This document shows positions 22,900-36,180 of a stretch of DNA of 64,000 bases, one piece after another. The position numbers were made by a program, and so were the translations under genes. Under the pieces are notes generated by a model that was not told where the DNA came from, did no database searches, and saw only the letters and a list, made by a program, of their open reading frames with translations. The stretch is taken from contig OY821517.1 of the NCBI GenBank assembly GCA_963682025.1, positions 19,034,048-19,098,047 on the forward strand. Direction: 5' to 3'. Each line of letters begins with the position of its first letter. The stretch's first letter is position 1. This DNA is from Cordilura impudica. Its lineage: Eukaryota > Arthropoda > Insecta > Diptera > Scathophagidae.

Positions 22900-24556
22900 A
22901 GAAAAATCTTCTGATGAAAGTGCTTCACAAGCAACTTCAAAACCAAAAGCTGACAGAAAATTTAAAACGGACTGGACAAAGACGTATCCATGGCTTAGAG
23001 AACACAAAACTGGGAAAAGATGTTTTTTCTGTGATACAAACATATCTGGAAGCCAAAATCACCTACAAAGACATGCTGAAACAGAAACTCACAAAAAATT
23101 AGAAGCTGAAGCAAAATGCAACCCAAAAATTAACAACTTTATAACACAAATAACAGCTACGGATTCAATAAATTACAAGGCTAAAAACTTGGAAATAATG
23201 TTAACAAACTTTGGCACCGAGCACAACCTTGCATTTTCTGTATTGGACCATTTAAATAATGTATTAAAAAATGGTATAACTGATTCAAATATTGTAAAGA
23301 CGTTTAATATAAATCGGAAAAAGGGAACAAAAATAATAACCGACTGCGTTGGTCCCTCCAATACAAAACAAATTTCCAGTATATGCAAAACACAATATTT
23401 TTCAATAATCGTTGACGAGAGTAATGACTGCACCGTTTCGAAAAATTTAGCAATTTTAATAAGGATTTACGTTGGTAAGTGTGTTGACCGATTTTTAGAG
23501 TTAGTTCAAGTACCTGACGGCTCTGCCAAAACTATTTTTAACGCTATAAAAAAGTGTTAGATGAAAACGAAATTCCCTTTGATAATTTAATTGGATTTGG
23601 TGCGGATAACTGTTCGGTTATGATGGGAAGCTGTAATGGTGTTCAGGCGTTGCTAAAAGGAGTGCAGCCAGCATTATATGTGAGCGGATGTATATGCCAC
23701 AATTTAAATTTGGCTTCCCAACATGCTGCCGAGGCTTTACCCAAAACAATTGACGAACTTATTAGAAGTATCAACCATTTTTTTTTTGCAACAGCTCTTC
23801 CCGAAAGGAAGATTTTACAAAGTTCCAAAAATATTTTAACTCTGAGGAACATGCAATCTTAAAAAATGCACCAACTAGATGGCTGTCGCGTCAAGCAGCT
23901 ATTGATAGAATAATTGAACAGTGGGAAGCCCTTACATACTATTTTACTCTTTCAAATTTTGAATAGAAGTACTCGGAAAAAACTAATTTCATATTGAACA
24001 ACTTGAAAAGCCATATAATGAAGTATACTTTTTATTTCTTTCATAAGTGCTAAAAATTATAAACGATATTAACATAGAAATGCAAAGCAAAGATACACGA
24101 GTTCACGTAATAATGGAAAGACTATCATTACTTTTTAGACAGCTGGCCAGAAATTTTATAAGCAAACGTTATATTGACGATCTAGAAGTAGAAAATATAA
24201 ACTTCAACAGTCATCAATTACCGACCTAGGAAATTTATTGTGGCGCAGCTGTTGAACTACTTATAGTGTCAAAATCGATTCCAGTTGAAGAAGTCATACA
24301 ATTTAAAGAAAATGTGAAATGCTTTTACATAAAATTTTTAGAAAATATAAAAAAGAAATATAATTATCACGATTATTATCTAAATTGGTTTCCAAAATTT
24401 TCTGCTAAACATGTTTTAAGTGGAGACACAAATAGTATTGTGTCATTTGTATTAAAATTATTTCCAAATGAAATTGGTAACATTGAAAAAATTAACAGTG
24501 AGTACAGAGCGATATTGGAAATGCCTGAGTTAAAAAAATATATGGATTTTAATATA
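22900..24556 (+). pseudogene. hAT transposase N-terminal and central part (copy 2)
   Basis: Identical in layout to 3948-5604: BED finger with CFFC and HLQRH, DESNDCT core segment, GFGADNCSVMMGSCNG, and the same frameshifts near 23553 and 23862. It is interrupted at 24556 by the long-TIR element. Sharing every lesion shows the gene was already dead before duplication. Confidence 0.82.
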
Positions 24557-25425
24557 TGGGTAATTCCATGTCAAATCAACCAATGGGTGTACACTACCTT
24601 CTCCAAATTGTATGATTTTCCGTAGTAAGACAGATTATTACAGAACTAAAATAAGTGCAAAGTTTGAGGGCACTGGCACTTCTGTATCCGGAAATATCTG
24701 GTCTTGAAAATCGTAAAAAAGGTCAAAATTTACAAAGTTGTACTTACTTAATTATAATTTTCTTGAAAAGTATTATAGTTACGCAACTCATCAAGGTTGC
24801 ATTTGAAAGGTTAATTAATTACCTTTAATTTGGTGTACAACATGATTTTTTTTTGAAAAGGTCCAAGGTCACATCTCTTGACCTATAATTCGGGAGGCTA
24901 TAGCTGTAAAAACGACAATTTTAAAAATCTGAAAAAAATATATGTTTAAGATTGGTTCCTTCCCTAAAGTTCCAAAAAATTTCAGACTGGGGGTATGCTT
25001 GGATCCAGAAATATTTATCATAGAGTAAAGGTAGATATTTAAAAAGTCGGTGCTGTTACTGTTACTGTTTATGAATGTTGTTGGTTGTGCTCGTGAGCGT
25101 CGGCGGGCTATGCACGCACGCCGCTATTTGTTTCTGGTTCTTTAGCTCTGTACTGTACTCAGTACAGACCTGTGTTAGGGTTGATTTGACAGGTAATTAT
25201 GTTAGAGCGAGACAACAGTATAAATGTTGTCGGGTGTGGTTCGTAGTGTCAAGTAACTTGGATATAGAGAAATTATTGAAAAACGAGAAGTCAAAGGAAG
25301 CACCACGAAAAAAAACCCATTCTAAGCACGTTGCTTTAAAAAACCACATGTGTTGCTATAAAATCAATATTTTTAAATAAAACCAAAAGTGTTCAAAGTG
25401 ATTGTTTTTTGCCTCTGTAAACAAT

Positions 25426-27344
25426 ATGTCATTTAATACAATATATTGTTGTAATCCATTTAAAAAAGTTGCTCATGTCCGGAATGCAAGAGGACTTCGA
25501 AAAGTTCAGCAATGGATGACTGGAATTAGTAATAACATTTCAATATCAAATAAAATATGTGATATATGCAGAAGAGAACTTTATAAATTAAAAGGAAGTG
25601 TAAACAATAATATTCAATCTATGAACGAGCCAGAAAACGAGACTTCAGACTCGGAAAGTGAAGCATCAGTTTCGGGAGATGTTCGAATTTCTAAGTTAAA
25701 CGAAAGTTTAACATATTTACAAGAATCTCCAATATGTTCGAGAAAAATTCCATTAAAAGGGTATACAACTAGAAAGTTAGAAAAAATAACAACATCAATT
25801 AAAACCAACATTTTCCCAAATTCAACACCTTCAACCTCTCACGTATGCCCAGAATCGGAAATAATCGAACAACTAAAAGAAAAGTTTAAATCAATAACTA
25901 AAAACAGTGATAAAATTCAACTTTTAACTATTTTACCTAAAAGCTGGACATTGAAAAGAATGGAGGAGGAATTTCAAATAACAAATTTTTATGAAACTGA
26001 TGATGTCAGCAGATGTCTACCAGGATGTAAAGACTACGTACGTGTCAATAACAGAAAATGGTGTAAAAGTAAAAAAAAAATAAAAGACTTTTACTCGGAA
26101 ATCTTCGAGAATTTTATGCTTTATTTAAAGAAAAACATGAAGGGATAACTATTGGAATTTCTAAATTTTGTGAACTTCGGCCAAAAAATGTGGTTCTAGC
26201 AGATGCGTCAGGAAGCCATAATGTATGTGTTTGTAAAATACATCAAAATACAAAACTAATGCTCCACGCAATAAACCTGAAAAAATTGACAGAAAATGTG
26301 CAGGATTTTGTGCTGGAAACTTATAAAGATTGTTTAAAAAGACTTATATGCAATCCCCCATCACCAAATTGCTACCTTGACAGATGTAGCATGTGTCCAG
26401 ATATACAAAATTTTAAAGAGAAACTTGGTGAATTATTATTAGAAAATGAAATTGATGAAATCATATATAAACAGTGGATAAGTGTAGATAGAGAAACTAT
26501 TATTAAAGAAACTGATTCTTTTCTGGATTCTTTATGCGAAAAACTGCAAACTCTTCTACCCCATTCATTCGTATCTAAAGAGCAGGGTGCATTTATGGCT
26601 CACAACAAGTCTGTGTTGGAAGAAAATGAGTATTTAGTAATTTGCAACTTTTGTGGTTCAGGATTCTGTGCAAGGCTTTTTATGGAATAATAGCCAGGCC
26701 ACACTATACCCAATAGCAATTTATTACAAATCAAATGGAAAATTAGAAACTACAAATTTTATAATAATATCAGACTGTCTAATACATAATACCATAGCAG
26801 TTCATTTATTTCATCGCCACCTAAATGAGTTTTTAAAAAGTTTTTGAAGTTTTTAAAAATACCAAAGAAAATTTTTCATTTTTCGGACGGTTCTTCCGCT
26901 CAATTTAAAAATAAAAAAAACTTTGCCAATTTATGCCATCATAGCGAAGATTTTAATTGTTCCGCTGAGTGGCATTTCTTTGCTACCAGTCACGGCAAAG
27001 GACCTAGTGATGGTCTTGGGGGAACGGTAAAGCGTGAGGCACGAAGAGCCAGCTTGCAACGTCCATTCGAAGATCAGATAACTACTCCTCTCCACTTGTA
27101 TAATTGGTGTCAGCAAACTCTTCAGAACTGCAACTTTGCATATTTAACGGAAAAAGATTATGAAGAAGAAGAGAAATTGCTAACTGATAGATTTATAGGA
27201 TTACGTACAATTCCGGGAACTCAAAAGCAGCACAGCTTCATACCAATTTCAAAAACACAATTACAAGCTAAAATTTATTCCGCTGATAGCAAATTTGTAA
27301 TTGAAAACATTTATAATAAAACTAAACAACAACAACAGCATTAA
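25426..27344 (+). pseudogene. Transposase-like gene of the long-TIR element (copy 2)
   Basis: Same frames and breaks as 6474-8392: N-terminal Cys module, the frame change near 26100, the missing acidic block before VVQD near 26655, and the final frame with WHFFATSHGKGPSDGLGGT. No independent mutation noticed. Confidence 0.7.
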
Positions 27345-27479
27345 TCATAATAATGTCAACAACAACAACAACAACAACAGCATTCATCATAATAATGTCA
27401 ACAACGCCAACAACAACAACAGCATTCATCATAATAATGTCAACAACGCCAACAACAACAGCATTCATAATAATAATAA
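27324..27479 (+). repeat. CAA-rich minisatellite (copy 2)
   Basis: Same unit number and order as 8372-8527. A fast-mutating array of equal length in both copies is a further sign that the duplication is very recent or artefactual. Confidence 0.8.
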
Positions 27480-27984
27480 TTCACTTGTTAAATATCTACC
27501 TTTACTCTATGATAAATATTTCTGGATCCAAGCATACCCCCAGTCTGAAATTTTTTGGAGCTTTAGGGAAGGAACCAATCTTAAACATATATTTTTTTCA
27601 GATTTTTAAAATTGTCGTTTTTACAGCTATAGCCTCCCGAATTATAGGTCAAGAGATGTGACCTTTGACCTTTCCAAAAAAAAAATCATCTGGTATATCG
27701 AATTAAAGGTAATTAATTAACCTTTCAAATGCGACCTTGATAAGTTGCGTCACTATAATATTAATCAAGAAAATGATAATTAAGTAAGTACAACTTTGTA
27801 CATTTTTATAGTTTTTCCCATATTCAAGACCTCATATTTCCGGATCCAGATGCGTCAGTGAACTTAAATTTAGGATTTTTCTTATTTCTCGGATACACTT
27901 TAATCCTGCCAAAATTCAGCCAATTTGGGAACAGTGATGTAAAAAACAGCCATATTTTAAGTTGAGTTCAGATGGTTTAACCCA

Positions 27985-28306
27985 TATGTGAATTTTGGAA
28001 AGAGATTTCGACCATCAACAATTGTTTAAATGAACCTTTATTTACAAATGTTTATAGAGTAGTACAAGGAATTCTTTCAAAACCACACTCTTCAGCAAGC
28101 GTTAGAAAGAGCCTTTTCTGTCCAAAACTTAATTAAAACCAAGCTAAGAAATAGATTACAAGTAAAAACACTATCATCTCTTATTCAAGCAAAATATTTA
28201 ATGAAGTCTAACTCCAGAGTTTGTTATGAAAAAGATGTTGTTCAATTAGTATCCCAGAAAAATATTACAAACTCTGAAATAGAAAATGAGGCTTTATTAG
28301 ACTAAA
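27985..28306 (+). pseudogene. hAT transposase C terminus (copy 2)
   Basis: Second copy of 9033-9354, including EFWKEISTINN, PHSSASV and the one-base frame change before ERAFSV. Confidence 0.82.
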
Positions 28307-28817
28307 GTATGTAAGAAAAAATTACATATCAAATATGTATATTATTTAATTTACTAATCGTAACTGAATGAAAAAGGCTGTTAATTTTATAAAACTTAAT
28401 TTTTATTATTACTTTTGGACTGAATTGTATCTTTATATTTTATAAAAACTAAAAAAAAAAATAAAATTTTATTTACTTTATAAATTTTTTTTTTTTTAAT
28501 TAATTTATAAAAAAAAAATTTGCCATTTTCAACCCATTTTGGCCCTTTTTAGTCTTCAACTTGGCACTAATTGAAAATTCTCAAATACCAACACTGTTCC
28601 ATAACTTTATCTTTAGGTGAATGCTAAGCTTAAAAAATTTGTCATAATGTTTGCATAAGACAACGTAGCTTGAATCACCCGGTAAAGGTGTATTTTGTGT
28701 CACAACCGAAACCAGGATTAGCTGAATTATAAAAATGTTTGTTTAACAAAAATAATAATTTTAGATTTAAAGACATAAACGTAATCTTCATTTTTTAATT
28801 CTAAAGGAATTTCATTA

Positions 28818-29190
28818 TCTATTATATTAATAGGCAAGGCGATTTCTTGTTACCGATGCGTCAGTTTTAATCCTATTTTAACCACACATGCCTCATTTGA
28901 AAGGCACCAGACTGTCCACCAGACTTACAGATTTTTAAATTTTAATTATTTTTTTTTTTGAGTAAATTGCATTTAAAGTTGCTACTAACACATACATAAA
29001 ATTATACAATGCTGTGTGTGTATTTATTAAATTTGTTAATGTGTTTGTAATAAAAATGAGTTTGTTTTTTGTGTTGATTTGTGAATTAGCATACCTTTAG
29101 GGTCTTTATTCTTCTTTTAATGAAAAAAAAAAAAAAAAAATAAAATTTCCTAAAATTTGAACTCCAATTTCGAGGGCTGCAATCTGCTAG
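28818..29190 (+). mobile_element. Non-autonomous Helitron (copy 2)
   Basis: Second copy of 9866-10237, one base longer because of the A-run. Ends CTGCTAG followed by T. Confidence 0.85.
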
Positions 29191-29473
29191 TATTATTTAA
29201 TACCTTTATAAAATAATAAATTTTGATAAAAATTTGTTCTGCTAAGATTTAACCTAAAGTCGCCAGCATTACGTAAATTGTAAGGTTGAACGTTAGCTAC
29301 ATAAACTAACTGCTACTGCAAGTAATTCGGTAATATTCCATTCTTCATTTTAAATATAAATATCAAGACGTTCATCAACAGCCTATGATTGACAGAAAGC
29401 CATTACAATTTTTGTAACATTTCTTTTATATGGGTTAATCTATCACACCGTATAATTAAAGTGACCATATTTT

Positions 29474-29871
29474 TATACCCTATACCACTATGTGGTTTGG
29501 GTATAATGACTTTGTGCTGCTGTTTGTAACAACCAAAAATATTTAACCTAGACCCATCTTTAATTATACCGATCGAATCAGATTCTGATTCTTCTCAAAT
29601 TTTGTTTGTATATATTTTTGCAAAATACAAGAGACTTTACCAAACATGATCAGGATCGGTCCATTTTTGGACCTAGTCCCTTTATAGATATAGCATCCGA
29701 TATGAACTTTTTCATATCTGCAGCCAAAAAAATTAATAAAAATCCCACTCAAATTTGGTTTTTGCTTATTTTCAATGTCCAGTTAGTTGGGCCTAAGAGA
29801 TAGGGTTTCTAAACGCATGGTATAGGGTATCGTATAGTCGGTCTAGACCGACTATAATTTTCTTACTTGTT
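29474..29871 (+). repeat. Dipteran interspersed repeat A (copy 2)
   Basis: Second copy of 10521-10918, with the same internal deletion and TATACCCTATACC start. Confidence 0.8.
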
Positions 29872-30017
29872 TTTACCTGAAAACGTGACGTCGAATAAAT
29901 CACTACAAAAAAATTGCTTATACTTGTTATTTTTTTCAGAGGCACAAATTTGTTTCAATATTTTAGGTGACGATTTCAAATATGTGTGGAACTCTTGGCA
30001 GGATTTTTTAATATTAA
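29863..30017 (-). pseudogene. hAT-2 C-terminal part (copy 2)
   Basis: Second copy of 10910-11064, reading IKKSCQEFHTYLKSSPKIL on the minus strand from the TTAA. Confidence 0.72.
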
Positions 30018-31414
30018 CCCTCATCCTGTAAGAAAATGAAATAACGAATTCTGTATTTTGGGCAAATTTTACCCAATACATTTTATTTTTTAATTTTTTA
30101 AATTTTCTTACGGGTATACCATACTTTGTTTGAATGGACATTTTATGCGAAAATGTTACATGTTACACATGTTTTCGATTGTACATTAGATGCATATTAT
30201 GGGAACGAATAGGGAATCTTCGCAAAGACATAGTTGCTTTGAAAATGGATCTTCCTTTCACATCGTCCCATAAGCACTCTAACGCTTCACTATATGAGCG
30301 ATATACGCCCGCTAATAGCAACATTCAAAAATAAGCCTTTAGTGGTGTATGATTAATTGCCTTCCAAACTTCTCCCAATACTTTAGTTCCTGATGAAATA
30401 TAAAAAAATATTTAGACACATACACTTCTTCCATTTAGACCAAAATATTTAGAATAGTCATTATATAAAGAAATGAATGTATTTTATAAAAGCAATGACA
30501 CCTTTCTTCAATGTTGGTCATATTTATTATAATGTTTTGCACATTCCTGGTTATAAATAATTCGAATGAGAACCTTATGTCAGTTACTCGATTTACCGCA
30601 TGAGGAGTTGGGTTTGAACAATAGAAATAATATTGTCTGCCCTTTTCCTACCCACCAATGAGCGGTCGGATTTTTCTTTCGAAATGAAACCCGAAAATGA
30701 ATCTTCTGATCCGCCAACTCCTCCTGATTAGAGCAAATGCTTTCTCCAACGCATATGTTTATATCTTCTGATTTATCGTCTAAAAAAATTTCAAATTCTT
30801 CATCGGGAGTTGGATCGTCCATTGCATAGCTTTCATTTTCATCTTCGGACTCACTTTCCTCTCGACTAATATAACTTTTGTTTATAGTAAATATTATTTA
30901 TTATACACTAACTTACTTACCGTTTCTGATATTTGACCTGCTCAAAAAGAAAATATTTACAGTTTCTCTATTATCTGTATTTCCACGCGTCACAAATCAA
31001 GTGAGACAAATTCGCATATAAATTCAAAAACCAAAGCAAAATAATTATTTGAAAGCAAAGCCTACTAGAGTAATCTTTCGACTGTTACTCGTTGCACGGT
31101 GTATAAGTGTATCGGCATCGTATATTTTACGTTTCTAGAGACAAATAATGTAAACATTGATTATAATTGGTAAAAAATCAGATTAAAATCAATAAAAAAT
31201 ATAGTGGGCAAAATTTGCCCAAAAGGCAGGATTAGCTACTATTTTTGTAGAGCCTTCCCTATTGGAACTAAAAACTAAATTTTTATTATATTGCTAAATA
31301 TATGTAAAAGAATAATTTTCAAAAAGTTTTATTATAAAATTATAAAAAAAAACACGAGATATTTAAGGTTAAACCGGAGTTTGGGCAAAATTTGCCCAAA
31401 ATACAGGATGAGGG
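30018..31414 (-). mobile_element. piggyBac-like element (copy 2)
   Basis: Second copy of 11065-12461: TTAA at 30014-30017 and 31415-31418, inverse CCCTCATCCTGTA ends, same internal transposase fragments (30183-30873). Confidence 0.88.
30183..30873 (-). pseudogene. piggyBac transposase fragments (copy 2)
   Basis: Second copy of 11230-11920: acidic N terminus with DDPTPDEEFEIFLDD and the separate TMSLRRFPIRS segment. The catalytic core is absent. Confidence 0.68.
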
Positions 31415-32013
31415 TTAACTTTAATAATTAACATAGCCTTCAGCCCTGATACCCTTAATTGAGTTTTATCTTCACTCCACAATTTTTTTGTCAAAGAAAA
31501 CACACGTTCAACCGAAGCATTTGTACCAGGCAAACATAAAATATATTCAACTATAATTTGAAAATTTGCATGGTTTAGGTAATTGCTTTTAAAATGTTTA
31601 AATACTTCCACCCAACGATTTTCCGTAGAAATATTTTGTCGATTCCATTCATCAATTGTCTGCGATGTTTGGTATTAAGATACGTGTGAATATTCATCGA
31701 ATATTTCAATCGATATGTTCCTTTTCGATCGATATATCTAGAACTTTTTGAACGTCTTCCCACTGTGGTACTTCTGTTAAATTTGCCCAATTAAGTTTTC
31801 CTAAATTTTTGTTATAAACAGTCCATTGCTCTAAATACTCTCGACTGGTTTTATAAGATTCTTTAGCCTGAATTTTCACGATATTCTCGTCAATTTCGGA
31901 AGAACCATCTTCTTTTAATTTTCAAGTAAGCCACGGACTGAATAGGGCAGAAAGTGAGTTGTATCTTTGTAAAACAAATTCTATTTTAGTATGTTAATTT
32001 CACGTGCTGTTGA
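31415..32013 (-). pseudogene. hAT-2 dimerisation region (copy 2)
   Basis: Second copy of 12462-13060 with CLPGTNASVERVFSLTKKLW on the minus strand and the same frameshifts. Confidence 0.75.
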
Positions 32014-33465
32014 TTTATACCGCTTCTACTTGAACTCATTTTATTTCAATTCAGGATTCTTGGAGAAATGCAAATAAAGTTTCGGTAACTGTTTCACTTT
32101 TTGATTTTTCCATTTTATCATGATTATTTTAGAAAATATAAATTATAAAATCTACAAAAAGTTTGAGAAATGTGTGGATTTATATTTAGATTCCGAGCCC
32201 CCTCTATTACTAAAATTAGTTCTAAGATCCTAGATACCAAAAAAAAGGAAATTTTCTTTGTAGGCCAGTGTTATTAGTTAATTTTCAAGAAATTATCAAT
32301 AAAAATAAAAATACTTATGTATATTAAATAACAAAAACCTATAAAACTTGAAAAATATAAAATTAAAAAAAAGCACAATAAAAACTGGCAGCATATGTTT
32401 AACACCAACTAATGAAAAAAAAAAACTTCTTCCTATAAAAATATTTTTATTTCTGAAAAAAAAAAATACTCTGCAAAAGTTATAAACATTTTTTTTTTAT
32501 TTTATTTAATAAAGACTTTTTTCATCTTGGGTGTAAACATAATAAAAAAATTTAATTTTTTAATTACAATACAACAGTAAAGTGTTTACACGCACACATT
32601 TCACTAATTAAATAATATAAATATTAATGTACAAAATAAAAAGCAAATATGTAGCAACAACAACAACAACAACATGTAAATTATAAATGTTATGTTTAAT
32701 ATTTAAATAGAGAAAATTCTTGAACAAAAGAAATAAGAGAAAAAAACCAACGATAATTAAAAATTAACATTGTACAGTAGCTATTTCGGAGGTTTTTCGA
32801 ATTAAAAGCAGAATTTGGTCTATAAAAAGCATTTTCTAAGTCTTTGAGTCATCACTTTAAAAGAAAAATGTTCGAGCTTTAATTTGATTTATATAAATCA
32901 TGTTTTGCCAGTTGTTGCTCGTTTAGCTGCCAAACATAATATTTTTTGTGGAAATTTTAATTAAATTTTTTAAAAAACCTTTCATAACTTTTAAATATTT
33001 CATTGGAGTGGTAAAATTTAAAGTAATTTGAAAAAAGTTATTGATTTTACTCTTGAAATTTCAAAGTTATGGCCTTAAAAGACTCATACCCGAAAAATAA
33101 AATCAAACAGAAGAAATAAAATTCTTTACTTTTGAAAAAATAAATATTTATTTGATTACTTGCAATGTAGCTCTATGCCCTGTAATAAATTTTGAAAGTC
33201 TTTTTTAAAAGTAGTGACATTAATCTAACTACTTGTGAAAGTAATTGTTCCTTGCAATTGTTGAATTCTATCTTTTGTTTTCTGGATCGTGAGACTTTCT
33301 TTGGTAATAAAATTCTTAAGTTTTGATTTCGATGCGTTTATCGAAAAAGGCTAAGGCAGTTTTCCAGATAGGTATCACTGAGGCCTCAAAGAAGTTTCCA
33401 GCGTGGCGCTTGCAACTGGTTCATTGAATCGCATGTAGGAAGCCAACTGTTTAATTATATTCAGG
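32014..33465. other. AT-rich stretch, no confident gene (second copy)
   Basis: Same as 13061-14512, including the (CAA)n run at 32655-32674. Confidence 0.45.
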
Positions 33466-33732
33466 TCATTCAGAGGAGTTAGTTAAATATACCTTCAAAA
33501 TGAATGCACTAAACTCGAGCAAGGCATCAGTCTTAGAATAATAAATGGCTGCAACTGGTCTTAGAAAATGTATACTTTCATCATCGTTCTCAATGCTGCA
33601 GCTTTCTTCGTTTTCGGAATTCACCCGTTTGGTGCTTATTAGCTGTTTTAACTTGAGAAGTTTCCGCACAAGGTTGTCGTAAAAGCTATTCAAATCTGTC
33701 AAGAAGAACTTCCATTTTTCTATCGCTAGCAA
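33466..33732 (-). pseudogene. Unrecognised coding remnant (copy 2)
   Basis: Second copy of 14513-14779; the 88-codon frame is unchanged. Family not recognised. Confidence 0.35.
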
Positions 33733-34592
33733 TTTTTTCCACTTTGCGTATAATTTTACTATGTTTAAAATGATCTTAATTTATTTAAGTGCTCTTCGCA
33801 ATTGTAAATTTGTCTTTTAAATGCAATTTGTATAAAATTTGAAGAACTTGAATTTTCGTCGGCTATTAAGCTGGGATAAAACAATCAATCAATTCGTGCA
33901 AAAGCCATACAATTCTTGTTTTTAACGAATGAGATTCCCAAATAATTTTTTCAACTTTTCAATAAAAATTTTAACTCACCGATTAATGCTTACAAAACTG
34001 AAAAATATGTTTTAATATTAAAACAAAATTCCTTGTCAAAATTTGAGAATAAATTTCCGGTAACGAAATCCTGTGATTATGACAGCAGGTTTACATATGG
34101 TTCAAAAGGGCATGCAGAGTAATCGTAATCAATACACAAAGTAACGAATTACCCGATACACCAACCAACGAATCGGTTGTTAAAAAGATTTGAAGGTCTT
34201 AACTGTAAAACGCCAAGAGTAAAAACAATATTTATTTTCTTCAAAATTACTTAGAATTTTAACATCTTTCAAACTGCCATTATAAGTTTTTTTTACATTT
34301 CCATGAAATTTTTAAAAGTTATTGCCAAAACCTATGACTTGCATACATCAAATTAGGGCTCGATCATTTTTCTTTTGAAATGATGGCTCAAGGGCTTTTA
34401 TTGAGTTGTGCTCAAAATTCGAACAACCTCTGAAAACCTCCATTGTTCGAGGGAATCCAATGTGTGCTACCTCTAAGCCTCTTCCAAAAAATCTGGAAAA
34501 AAATCTGTGGGAAATTCCAAATCACGATGAAAGTACTAGGCCAGTATAATAAAACTTCCAACGGATTAAGACTTAAATAAATAATTTTTATT

Positions 34593-35164
34593 AATGTATC
34601 TATGTCGCATTCGATATCGAGTAAAGTCAATCGAAAAAATCTCGTTTCACTTTTACTATTAACTATTCAACACGACAACGACCCGAAACATACTTCGAAG
34701 CTGGTAAAAGAGTGGCTCGCTGAAAATGGGGTTCAAACACTTGATTGGCCGGCCCAATCACCTGATTTGAACCCTATTGAGTAGCTGGTCGGGCTTTCAC
34801 TTCTAAACAACCTTTAAAAGAAGCGCTGGAAACTGAGTGAAAAAGCATTCTAGTCAATATTATCAACCACCTTATTGAATCCATGCCGCGAAGTTATAAA
34901 AAACAACGGATACTTCACTAAACATTGAACAATATTAAATGTTGCTTTTGTTTTGTCCAACGGAAATAATGCCATTTTGATTTTTTTTTGCAAAAAAAAA
35001 AAAAAATGTAACGATTCTTTTAGTTTTCAATTTTAGTTTTTATATTTTTAATGTTATAAAGAGCAAGAAATGATAAAGAAGATTTTGAAAAACAACAATA
35101 ACATGTTTAAAAATTCAATAAAGTTCAATAGTGATTTTGGTTGCGTTTGTTCTGACTAACACTG
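34593..35164 (+). mobile_element. Tc1-like remnant (copy 2)
   Basis: Second copy of 15640-16211, with the DD34E core fragment at 34602-34823 and the right terminus CAGTGTTAGTCAG (inverse) followed by TA. Confidence 0.72.
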
Positions 35165-35166
35165 TA

Positions 35167-35553
35167 TGTTTGATTTAATATTAAAAATATCACTTATACG
35201 TCTACATCTCTTCTACTCTACTAATAAAAAATAATCATAAGGCCTGAATATTGTTCTAAAAATTTATTAAAAAAGGGTAAAAAATATTTTTTTTTTTATG
35301 CGATATATTAGTCCAACCTGATTTGCTGAAGAATGAAATGATAAACCGTTAATGGTTCTTGAGTTATAGCTACAAAGCTAATCAAACAAACATCAAGGTA
35401 AGGAAAAAATATAAATGGTAAAAAAAAGTTTGGCCTGAGAACGCCAAACCCTTTGCAGGTTTTACTATACTGACGCAGTACTTTTACTCTGACTTGGAAT
35501 TTTTCGTCTCCCAGAAGTGTTCGATTATTTCCAAAATAAAAATAAATAAAATA
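35167..35553 (+). repeat. Interspersed repeat C (copy 2)
   Basis: Second copy of 16214-16600, unbroken. Confidence 0.7.
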
Positions 35554-35733
35554 AAAATAAAACATAAAAATCATTTGATAAAATTCAGTTCACAAGTTAT
35601 CGGTCAAATAATTAGTTGTTTTACTAAAAATAACATTAGAGTTATAAAATATGCATGTTCTATTAAGCTTTAGTAGATTTGCGATCATTTTATAGAATGT
35701 GACAAATATTAAAGAACAACCTTTAAACATATT

Positions 35734-36180
35734 TAGTAGGAAATATATCTGCGGTCCCAAGAATTAACCGCCTAAGTCAAAAATCATGCTTTCGAGAAAA
35801 ACCACTTTTTATATAAATGTAATGGGGGCTTCATTACGACTTATGTCAGTATATTTTTAATAATAACTTTTTAAAAAAACAGTGTTAGAGAAATGGAGAT
35901 TTCACGTAAATATAAACTTTTTTTAGTAGAATATGATAGCATACATAATTAAAATCGTCAAAATCATGTTTTGGAGAAAAGTAACTGTTTATATAAATGT
36001 AATGGGGTTTCATTATGACTTAGGTCTGTATGTTTTCATTAATAACTTTTTAAAAAACAGTGTTGGAGAAATTGGGATTTCACGTAAATATAAAGCGTTG
36101 TTGATAGCATTCATAACTCAAATAGTTTTTAAGTCGACTTAGGCGGTTATAGCTTGTGACCACAGATATATTTTCTAGTA
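35734..36180. mobile_element. MITE with internal tandem pair (copy 2)
   Basis: Second copy of 16781-17227. The C-to-A difference at 36206 lies just outside its right end. Confidence 0.75.

Larger units (their letters stand above)
24557..27984 (+). mobile_element. Long-TIR DNA transposon (copy 2)
   Basis: Second copy of 5605-9032, with left TIR about 24557-25042 and right TIR about 27489-27984. One substitution (G27929) relative to copy 1 lies in the right TIR. Confidence 0.8.
22354..28596 (+). mobile_element. hAT transposon (copy 2 of the duplication)
   Basis: Second copy of 3402-9644, with the same TIRs and imperfect 8-bp flanks TTTCATAA and TTCCATAA. The only difference I noticed is G at 27929, inside the long-TIR insertion. 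It arose by segmental duplication, not by transposition, because the surroundings are duplicated too. Confidence 0.88.
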